DNA of 11,240 bases from CAYONM01 sp964405325. GTDB taxonomy: Bacteria; Planctomycetota; UBA11346. The first letter of the stretch is position 1. Each line of letters opens with the position of its first letter. The notes below the pieces were generated by a model. The model worked only from the letters and a program-made list of their open reading frames with translations. It ran no database searches and was not told the origin of the DNA. Positions 5,919 to 11,240 of the stretch are shown here, in pieces. The stretch covers positions 1-11,240 of the forward strand of contig CAYONM010000123.1 of assembly GCA_964405325.1 (NCBI GenBank), read 5' to 3'. The position numbers and the translations under genes were made by a program.

Positions 5919-7235
5919 CTAGTCCTTATGTTTGGCGAGATATTCCTCTTCCCGCTCGTGGTTGGTGCGATATCGCTCCTCAACCGGCCCCTGGTAGACC
6001 TGTCGTGGCCGGTAGATACGGCTCACCTGCTGAATGTGTTGCTCGTACCAGTGTGCAATCCAGCCGGGCAGGCGACCCATGGCAAACAGCACCGTGAACA
6101 TGTTGGTCGGGATACCCATGGCACGCATAATGATGCCGCTGTAGAAATCGACATTCGGATACAGCTTCCGTTCCACAAAGTAGCTGTCCTTGAGTGCCTC
6201 TTCCTCCAACGCACGGGCCACATCCAGCAAGGGATCATGACGCTTCAGCCGCTTGAGGACGCGATCGGCGACGTTCGCCAATACCTTGGCGCGAGGATCG
6301 TAATTCTTGTACACACGATGGCCAAAGCCCATCAGACGGAATGGATCATTCTTGTCCTTGGCCTTTTCGATCACGTCCTTGGCGGTCAAGCCACCATCAT
6401 GAATACGGCTGAGCATGTCCATGACCGCGACATTGGCACCGCCGTGCAGTGGCCCCCACAGGGCACTCACCCCGGCGGCCACCGAGGTGAACAGGTTGGC
6501 CTGGGATGAACCGACCACCCGCACGGTGGAGGTGGAGCAATTCTGCTCGTGATCGGCATGCAGGATCAGGATCAGATTGAGCGCTTCCTCCAACTCCTCA
6601 TCGACAATGTACTGCTCGTCGGGATGCGAGAACATCATGTGCAGGAAATTGGCAGCGTAATGCAAACGCCGAGAAGGATAGATAACCGGCAGGCCGTTCG
6701 CATGGCGGAAGCAGTACGCGGCAATGGTGCGGACCTTCGAGATCAGGCGGGCAGCAGCCTCCTCGATCACCTGAGCATCGTCACTGAGGGTCAATACCTC
6801 AGGATGATAACAGGCCAGCACGTTGAACATCGCTGCCAACATGGCCATGGGTGGTGATTTGACCGGAAAGCCTTGGAAGTGATGCCGCATGCCCTCGTGC
6901 AGATGCGCGTTGGCCGTCAGTCGCGTGGAAAAACGCTCGTACTCATCAAGATTCGGCAGCCGACCGAAAATCAGCATCCAGGCAACCTCGACGAAATTCG
7001 GGCCTTTGCTGAATTCCTCGATAGGAATACCGCGATAGCGCAGGATACCCCGTTCGCCATCGATGTAGGTGATGTTGCTGATACAGCTGCCGGTATTGCC
7101 CAGGCCAGGATCCAGCGTCACATACCCGGTTTCCTGGCGCAAACGGGAGATATCGATGCCTTCATTGCCCACGGTACCGGAAACAATGGGAAAGTCCCAT
7201 TGTTTGCCGTCGATGGTCAGGGTTGCTCGTTGCAT
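5919..7235 (-). CDS. gltA: Citrate synthase, type II
   Basis: The 438-residue enzyme condenses acetyl-CoA and oxaloacetate to citrate, the entry step of the TCA cycle. All catalytic residues are visible: His264 in LWGPLHGGAN, His306 in MGFGHRVYKNYDPRA and Asp363 in YPNVDFYSG, almost the same numbers as in E. coli. The stretch LHADHEQNCSTSTVR (225-239) and the length fit the hexameric, proteobacterial type. The ATG at 7235 is chosen because the protein there begins MQRATLTIDGKQWDFPIVSGTVG as in the family, with AGGA 12 nt and purine-rich GAGAGAG closer upstream. An in-frame ATG 53 codons earlier adds residues unlike any citrate synthase. It is followed after 5 nt by the deoxyribosyltransferase gene. 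Confidence 0.97.
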   Translation of the reverse strand: MQRATLTIDGKQWDFPIVSGTVGNEGIDISRLRQETGYVTLDPGLGNTGSCISNITYIDGERGILRYRGIPIEEFSKGPNFVEVAWMLIFGRLPNLDEYERFSTRLTANAHLHEGMRHHFQGFPVKSPPMAMLAAMFNVLACYHPEVLTLSDDAQVIEEAAARLISKVRTIAAYCFRHANGLPVIYPSRRLHYAANFLHMMFSHPDEQYIVDEELEEALNLILILHADHEQNCSTSTVRVVGSSQANLFTSVAAGVSALWGPLHGGANVAVMDMLSRIHDGGLTAKDVIEKAKDKNDPFRLMGFGHRVYKNYDPRAKVLANVADRVLKRLKRHDPLLDVARALEEEALKDSYFVERKLYPNVDFYSGIIMRAMGIPTNMFTVLFAMGRLPGWIAHWYEQHIQQVSRIYRPRQVYQGPVEERYRTNHEREEEYLAKHKD

Positions 7236-7366
7236 AGGGCTCTCTCTTCCTGGCTCTACCCAACGTCCGCCACCGTGCTGGAGGCACACCGCAAGCCAAA
7301 CGCAGGGCGTGCACCTTCTATAAGCTGTCCTGTGGCGGTCCAGCCCTGGCCTGTAGAAACCGCCAG

Positions 7367-7538
7367 GGCCGCGCAAGGCTCGCGAGTTGACCATGCCTCA
7401 GCTCATCTGGGTTACACCAGCTGGTGTCTCCTGGTTTTTCTGCTGAACGACCCAGGTGAAGCTGACGCAAGCAGTACCGAGCTGGTGCTCAGCGCTCCCA
7501 AGAGCGAGCCTTGCGCGGCCGTGGGAGCGCAAGGCTCG
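7367..7538. repeat. Three copies of GCGCAAGGCTCG forming alternative hairpins
   Basis: GCGCAAGGCTCG is present at 7371-7382 and 7527-7538 and inverted at 7505-7516. The inverted copy pairs perfectly over 12 bp with the 7527 copy (10-nt loop). It also pairs over 17 bp with the leftmost copy (7367-7383 with 7504-7520, 120-nt loop). A further 9-bp pair, GCGCTCCCA (7492-7500) with TGGGAGCGC (7522-7530), overlaps the same bases, so these structures exclude each other. No U-tract follows any stem. It may be a REP-like element or a structured gltA leader; a related 10-mer GCGCAAGGCT sits at 5194-5203. Confidence 0.7.
7414..7427. repeat. Perfect 14-bp palindrome upstream of gltA
   Basis: ACACCAGCTGGTGT is fully symmetrical and is the size of a dimeric regulator half-turn site. 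It lies about 180 bp before the gltA start, close to the hairpin-forming repeats. On the plus strand it is followed by CTCCTGGTTTTTC, but the loopless stem makes a terminator unlikely. An operator is possible but unproven. Confidence 0.4.
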
Positions 7539-7574
7539 TGGTGGAACGCAGCACGACAGAAACGTTTTCCCACA

Positions 7575-8315
7575 TCAACGAACAAAGCAGGCGCAGCCGT
7601 GCCGCCGCGCCAAGGTGGCGATGGCAAAGGCATTGGGCGCCATCCAGCCAGCTTCCGGCACGCGATCGCGGGCGAAAGTCGCCTGGTAGTGCTGCAGGTA
7701 ATGCCGATCGACACCCCGGCATTGCTCCAGAATGGCCAGCAGATCCTCGGCATCCAAGGGTGGTACCACGGTGGTACGAACCTCGTGCGGCAAGTCGCTG
7801 GCGATCAGCATCGCCAGACTCCGCCGGATGGCTTTGACATCGACACCGATGCCGACCACATCGACGTAACGGTCCCAGGGAGCCTTGATGTCCAGGGCGA
7901 CATAATCCACCAGATCCAGGTCCAGCAGACACTCCAAGGCGGCCGGTTGCGAGCCATTGGTATCGACTTTGATACGATAGCCCAGATCGCGGATCTCCTG
8001 AAGGACTTCCGGCAATTCTGGATGCAACAGTGGCTCTCCGCCACTGATCACCACCCCCTGCAGCTGCCCGACCCGACCGATCAGAAACTCCCAGACCCGT
8101 CGGCCATTCAGACGACCAGTCCGGCAAGGCCCCAAGGCCGCACTATGGCAGTAACTACAACGGAAATTGCAGCCCTGGGTCAACAACACCGCAGCCGTGG
8201 TGCCGGGATAGTCGACCAAGCTGGTGCGATGCAGCCCTGACCAGGGCACGCTGTCGAAGACAGTCGCCGCATCAGGGCTGAGGGGCAGGGGATGCGCTTC
8301 AAGGACAGATCGCAT
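7575..8315 (-). CDS. nrdG: NrdG2-type radical SAM activating enzyme for anaerobic ribonucleotide reductase
   Basis: The 246-residue protein carries the radical SAM motif C-x3-C-x2-C as CNFRCSYC (Cys49, Cys53, Cys56), which holds a [4Fe-4S] cluster that cleaves S-adenosylmethionine. SGGEP (91-95) is the SAM-amino-group motif, and VDTNGSQP (117-124) and YVALDIKAPWDRY (138-150) are typical of the anaerobic NTP-reductase activase family NrdG2 (TIGR02495-like), as is the N-terminal TSLVDYPG (31-38). Such enzymes install a glycyl radical on NrdD. No NrdD with a glycyl-radical site is in the window, so its partner is either elsewhere or not a standard NrdD. The ATG at 8315 has GGGAG 7 nt upstream. 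It is the last gene of the nrdR cluster. A different glycyl-radical-enzyme activase is possible. Confidence 0.9.
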   Translation of the reverse strand: MRSVLEAHPLPLSPDAATVFDSVPWSGLHRTSLVDYPGTTAAVLLTQGCNFRCSYCHSAALGPCRTGRLNGRRVWEFLIGRVGQLQGVVISGGEPLLHPELPEVLQEIRDLGYRIKVDTNGSQPAALECLLDLDLVDYVALDIKAPWDRYVDVVGIGVDVKAIRRSLAMLIASDLPHEVRTTVVPPLDAEDLLAILEQCRGVDRHYLQHYQATFARDRVPEAGWMAPNAFAIATLARRHGCACFVR

Positions 8316-8499
8316 GGGGATGCTCCCTGGGGGCCGTTTCAGAAACTGCTTCGAGCCAGGCAGCAGTTCAGCCTGGTTGGCCTTGGCCTCGTCTTCAAAA
8401 AACTGTTTATACAGTAGCCACGCCAGAACAAACCACTAGATCTAGGTTTCCACAAGCCTGGATTCACACAGTTCGCCTAAATCGCTGCAAACGTTCACT
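8316..8499 (-). other. Gap before nrdG with a long in-frame open stretch and two UAG codons
   Basis: No normal gene is seen. The nrdG frame stays open for 40 codons upstream of its ATG (8435..8316) and reads like protein (for example YKQFFEDEAKANQAELLPG), but it lacks ATG, GTG or TTG. It is closed by TAG-ATC-TAG (8444..8436). Before that, in the same frame, a GTG at 8498 opens 18 sense codons, MNVCSDLGELCESRLVET when the GTG is read as Met. The double stop lies within the perfect palindrome CTAGATCTAG (8436-8445). A short inverted repeat ACTGT-ATAA-ACAGT followed by five T (8415..8397, minus strand) could be a weak terminator. Confidence 0.45.
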
Positions 8500-9201
8500 T
8501 TACAGGGTAAGCACCCAGCGCTGATCGCTTCGTCCGCAGTCCCGACAACGGCCCCGATCCAGCGCATCCACCCGGCTGCGGCCCGCGTGCCGCCAGATCA
8601 GGGTAGCACCACAATCACAGAGACTGTGCTGATGCCGATCGTCATAGACTGGCATCGATGCCGGAACGCGGCTCCGGGCCGCCTGATAGCGGTCTGCTGT
8701 GCCACGCGGCAACACGTGCACCGCTGCCACCCTATCAAGCGGCAGGGTCCAGGCCGACGTGACATCCCAGAGCACTTCGACATGGCGTCCTTGCGCGATG
8801 ATGGTCTCACAGAGCGGTCCCGGCCGGTCATCAACCAAAAGCAGCCAGGCATCAACTTGTCCCAAGCATTTGCGGCAAGCGTCGGCATCGCCCCAACCGG
8901 AGGTGATCACCACCACGGCACCGCAACTGGCATTGATCAATGCCGACAATCGCGTCGGCTCGACCAGGCTTCCGCCCCAATTGGCACAAACGCCATCGGT
9001 ATGGGACTGTCGCTGCGCCTCCTGTAGTAAGTCGACAGGCACATTCCGTAGATACGCCCCGGCATCGGCCGCCCGCTCGTCGGCATCGAAACGGGCTCCC
9101 TCCCGGGAGCCGACCATCAAGACACGCGAGCCGGGTCGCCAATGGTACAAGGGCAATTTTTCCACGTTTTGCGGCACCACCTGGGCAGCCTGCATACTCA
9201 C
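8500..9201 (-). CDS. Zinc-ribbon protein with degenerate radical-SAM-like body
   Basis: I cannot assign a function to this 233-residue protein. The C-terminus holds four cysteines, CDCG (195-198) and CRDCG (219-223), spaced like a zinc ribbon. The intervening ATLIWRHAGRSR...RGRC resembles the C-terminal zinc domain of AmrS (AmmeMemoRadiSam system radical SAM protein) and, less closely, the zinc site near the end of NrdD. Residues 70-125 (GV...GGSLVEP...VITSGWGD...CLGQVDAWLLLVDD) line up loosely with the GGEP-to-VDxxxLD stretch of the NrdG next door. No C-x3-C-x2-C is present, so it cannot be an active radical SAM enzyme. GTG at 9201 overlaps the upstream stop by 4 nt and has GAGG 7 nt before it; ATG at 9195 is the alternative. 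It is probably co-translated with the ATP-cone protein. Confidence 0.8.
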   Translation of the reverse strand: MSMQAAQVVPQNVEKLPLYHWRPGSRVLMVGSREGARFDADERAADAGAYLRNVPVDLLQEAQRQSHTDGVCANWGGSLVEPTRLSALINASCGAVVVITSGWGDADACRKCLGQVDAWLLLVDDRPGPLCETIIAQGRHVEVLWDVTSAWTLPLDRVAAVHVLPRGTADRYQAARSRVPASMPVYDDRHQHSLCDCGATLIWRHAGRSRVDALDRGRCRDCGRSDQRWVLTL

Positions 9202-10634
9202 CAGGCGCCCTCGCGCAAAGCCTTACCAAAATGCTCGCAGGCCCCCTGCGGCAGACTGGTGGATCGTGCGATCGGCACACCGGCGCGCAAACCCTCCTGG
9301 GTGACCTGCCGCTCCAGATACTCCATAGGCCGGGAATTCGGCGGCAAACCAAAGACCACGTAGCGCACCTCAGCACCAGCGGCTTCATGATTGACTGCCA
9401 GCTGCTGTTGCCGGGTCTTGGCGGCGGAAACGATCGCCATGGCCAGCAGATCCATTTTGGAATGATCCTCATCCAGACCCTGGGCATTGATTGCCAGGCG
9501 GACCGCGATGCGACGCCGATAACCAGGCTGCATCAGATGCGGCCCCGACAGCATCGACAGACCCAGCTCCTGCAAGCGTCCCTGCAGCAAAAAATCGTCG
9601 GCATAGGTGGCGATCCCCACCTGCTTGTTGACCAAAGGCCAGGCATCCAACAAGGGGGTACGACCATCGCAATACAGGTAGCACTGCGCATCCAGCGCCA
9701 GGGTATCGATGGTGCGGGCCAGCTCTTCGTCGCCACGCTCCAGACTGCCCAAGATCAGCGGCGGCAGGATCAGCTCGACCCGCTGCCAGTAGCGCCGCAT
9801 GGCCGATACCGTGGCGAATGCCTCGGCGATCAGTCGCCAGGAGTCGTCGCGTCCATCCATGGTCAGGGTGTACTGGCTACCACGCAGTGGATCCTCCAGA
9901 CCGTCCAACCAGATCCGACCGCGAGCAAAGAGCCGTAGGACATCACGCCCATAGCCAGACTGGAAGGACCACTGTCGGAACAGGGACCGACCGCCGAGCA
10001 GCAAGGGGTTGCCGAGCGTCTCCTCGCCGTGTACCAGTGCACGCACCACCGTCTTGGACACCCGCAGCGGTGCCTGACGCTCGGCCTCGGCGTGGCAACC
10101 GGCTGCAACCAGAGCAGTATCCACCAGGCTCATCAGCAGGGCGACAGAGATCTCGTCGATATTGGTCTCGGCCAGCATGGTCTCGACCCGACATGCAATC
10201 TCGGCGGCATGCTTCTGCGACAAGGTGAAATCACGCACCAGGAAACGTTCCAGACGCGACCGCTGCCAGGGACGACGAGCCCCCTTGGAAGTGAGCACAT
10301 GCAAATTGATGCGCTCCGTCTCCTCCTCGTTCCGTGCCCGCCGTGAGCGGCGCTCGCGCTCTCGTTGGTCGCGGTAGCGGATATAGGCCTGTGCCAGACC
10401 GTAATTGGTACTGCCCTGCAGGACCAGAACCACGGCGTCCTGGATATCTTCGATATCCAGTGGCTCGATACCATGGACCCGAAGATATTCACACACCGCT
10501 TCGGTGAGCTCCTCGGACAAATCATCATCAGCCGCATCCACCGCGCGCTGCGCGGCGGCGATAGCGCGGGTGATCCGCTCGCGATCAAAATCGACAAAAC
10601 TGCCGTCACGCCGACGGACGCGGTTCAATTCCAT
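9198..10634 (-). CDS. Tandem ATP-cone protein, divergent NrdD-like, without glycyl radical site
   Basis: The 478-residue protein begins with a clear ATP-cone (3-90: VRRRDGSFVDFDRERITRAI, IEDIQDAVVLVL, YGLAQAYIRYRDQR), the nucleotide-sensing domain of ribonucleotide reductases and NrdR. A second ATP-cone-like segment follows at about 112-185 (RLERFL...AAEIACRVETML...ISVALLMSLVDTALVAAG). The body contains LRLFARGRIWLDGLEDP (233-249), placed like the xxGxIHIHDLE motif of NrdD but without its histidines. There is no RVxGY glycyl-radical motif and no C-terminal cysteine pair, and it is some 200 residues shorter than NrdD. ATG at 10634 is chosen because GAGG lies 6 nt upstream; the ATG two codons earlier abuts that site. 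It overlaps nrdR by 29 nt and the next gene by 4 nt. It is probably a nucleotide-sensing pseudoenzyme; this is an inference. Confidence 0.85.
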   Translation of the reverse strand: MELNRVRRRDGSFVDFDRERITRAIAAAQRAVDAADDDLSEELTEAVCEYLRVHGIEPLDIEDIQDAVVLVLQGSTNYGLAQAYIRYRDQRERERRSRRARNEEETERINLHVLTSKGARRPWQRSRLERFLVRDFTLSQKHAAEIACRVETMLAETNIDEISVALLMSLVDTALVAAGCHAEAERQAPLRVSKTVVRALVHGEETLGNPLLLGGRSLFRQWSFQSGYGRDVLRLFARGRIWLDGLEDPLRGSQYTLTMDGRDDSWRLIAEAFATVSAMRRYWQRVELILPPLILGSLERGDEELARTIDTLALDAQCYLYCDGRTPLLDAWPLVNKQVGIATYADDFLLQGRLQELGLSMLSGPHLMQPGYRRRIAVRLAINAQGLDEDHSKMDLLAMAIVSAAKTRQQQLAVNHEAAGAEVRYVVFGLPPNSRPMEYLERQVTQEGLRAGVPIARSTSLPQGACEHFGKALREGAW

Positions 10635-11091
10635 GTCCATCCTCGATGATGCGACGCAATTCGAACATAAAATCGTCCACATCCTTGAATTTGCGATATA
10701 CCGAAGCGAAACGCACGTAGGCGACCTCATCCAGATCCCGCAGCATCCGCATGACACGCTCGCCTATTTCCTCCGAACTGATTTCGCGCCGTCCCTCAGC
10801 CAACAGTGCGTGATGAATCTGATTGACCAATCCCTCCAAGGCCTCGGATGGCACCGGCCGTTTTTCACAGGCAGTCAGAATGCCGCCCAGCAGTTTCCGA
10901 CGATCAAACAGCTGAATCGCACCATCGCGTTTCTGCACCCGTAGGTGCTCCTCGCTTTCGACGCGTTCGTAGGTGGTGAACCGTTGATGGCAGTTGTTGC
11001 ATTCGCGCCTTCGTCGGATGGCAGTGCCATCATCGGTCAGGCGGGTATCGATGACACGGTCATCGTCAGCACGGCAAAAGGGACAGCGCAC
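10606..11091 (-). CDS. nrdR: Transcriptional repressor of ribonucleotide reductase genes
   Basis: The 161-residue product is a clear NrdR. Its N-terminal zinc ribbon has Cys3 and Cys6 in RCPFC and Cys31 and Cys34 in CNNC, with the conserved D.RVIDTR and RRRREC...RFTTYER stretches. An ATP-cone follows from about residue 49 (RVQKRDGAIQLFDRRKLLGGI) to 138 (EVAYVRFASVYRKFKDVDDF). It represses nrd operons when dATP or ATP occupies the cone. The GTG at 11091 is taken because the protein then begins at the invariant (M)RCPFC, with GGAG 7 nt upstream. It heads the minus-strand cluster and overlaps the ATP-cone gene. I could not identify a NrdR box pair in the 149 nt upstream. Confidence 0.97.
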   Translation of the reverse strand: MRCPFCRADDDRVIDTRLTDDGTAIRRRRECNNCHQRFTTYERVESEEHLRVQKRDGAIQLFDRRKLLGGILTACEKRPVPSEALEGLVNQIHHALLAEGRREISSEEIGERVMRMLRDLDEVAYVRFASVYRKFKDVDDFMFELRRIIEDGHGIEPRPSA

Positions 11092-11156
11092 GCGCAGGCT
11101 CCACGAGGGGTATCGTCAGGTGAGACGGGGGTTAGCGCACACTAGGCACGGATGAG

Positions 11157-11206
11157 AGGAGGCAATCGTGAGGGTTTCAGCAGAGCAGGGCCGCTCAAAG
11201 CTCTGA
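11157..11206 (+). promoter_or_regulatory. Strong ribosome-binding site and 12-codon mini-ORF, divergent from nrdR
   Basis: AGGAGG (11157-11162) lies 5 nt before GTG (11168), which opens 12 sense codons ending in TGA (MRVSAEQGRSKL, counting GTG as Met). A second AGAGGAGG occurs at 11231-11238, just before the window ends, where the start of a plus-strand gene would be expected. The mini-ORF may be a translated leader of that gene. It has no amino-acid bias that would suggest attenuation. CAGAGC and GCTCTG (11181-11186 and 11200-11205) could form a weak hairpin. Confidence 0.4.
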
Positions 11207-11240
11207 GGTCGGCAAGCGCTCATTGCTCCAAGAGGAGGCC

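Larger units (their letters stand above)
7236..7574. other. Intergenic region between nrdG and gltA
   Basis: No gene is supported in this 339-nt stretch. It holds the inverted repeats described at 7367-7538, a perfect 14-bp palindrome at 7414-7427, and a possible gltA -10 box TATAGA (7322..7317, minus strand) without a convincing -35 partner. No terminator with a U-run is seen directly after nrdG. A start codon at 7394 in the gltA frame exists but its extra 53 codons do not look like real coding sequence. Confidence 0.6.

Noticed and set aside
6873..8240. Plus-strand open frame of 455 codons over gltA and nrdG
   Set aside because: It is the complement of two genes with full catalytic motifs, so it is a shadow of GC-rich codon bias.
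8436..8445. CTAGATCTAG as a TrpR-type operator
   Set aside because: TrpR sites have CTAG repeats separated by four bases; here the separation is two and the site is far from trp genes.
1..11240. CRISPR array, tRNA or rRNA gene, insertion sequence or attachment site
   Set aside because: No regularly spaced repeats, cloverleaf with CCA-like end, rRNA segments, transposase frame or flanking terminal repeats were seen on either strand.

Overview
The window reads as a bacterial chromosome segment of fairly high G+C, most likely gammaproteobacterial (Acidithiobacillus-like or Chromatiales-like). This rests on family resemblance only: a short-form HPF, a type II hexameric-style citrate synthase, NrdR, an NrdG2-type radical SAM activase, and tryptophan genes controlled by a classical leader-peptide attenuator. 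Every convincing gene lies on the minus strand, so the window is read from right to left in transcription order.

Right third (about 11091 down to 7575): nrdR is followed, with a 29-nt overlap, by a 478-residue ATP-cone protein. That protein has two ATP-cone-like segments and a body that looks like a decayed class III ribonucleotide reductase without a glycyl-radical motif. A 4-nt overlap leads to a 233-residue protein with a C-terminal zinc ribbon and no radical SAM cysteine motif. A 184-nt gap then leads to an intact NrdG2-type radical SAM activase. This is the most unusual part of the window: a plausible regulatory or assembly module built from reductase-like and radical-SAM-like parts that appear catalytically dead, next to a live activase and the NrdR repressor.

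Middle (7235 down to 5485): gltA (citrate synthase, all three catalytic residues present) is followed after 5 nt by a small nucleoside 2-deoxyribosyltransferase-family gene, probably translationally coupled. The gltA upstream region carries inverted repeats that form mutually exclusive hairpins. Between the transferase gene and the trp leader lie a stranded plus-strand fragment of a sigma-54 activator (the GNVREL region) and a cluster of GC-rich palindromes.

Left-centre (5163 down to 2951): a complete trp attenuator precedes trpE and trpG. It has a 17-codon leader peptide with four Trp codons, a 1:2 hairpin, a 2:3 antiterminator and a 3:4 terminator with a U-tract. trpE and trpG overlap by ATGA. 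No trpD or trpC follows; the next gene downstream is an unrecognised protein of 745 residues with roughly 22 membrane segments.

Left end: hpf has its own sigma-70-type promoter, overlapping the stop codon of the membrane-protein gene, and a perfect bidirectional terminator. The left edge appears to cut a minus-strand gene whose first 20 codons resemble a flavin/PNPOx-family protein. The right edge carries, on the plus strand, a strong ribosome-binding site with a 12-codon mini-ORF and a second strong ribosome-binding site at the very end, suggesting a divergent gene starting just outside.
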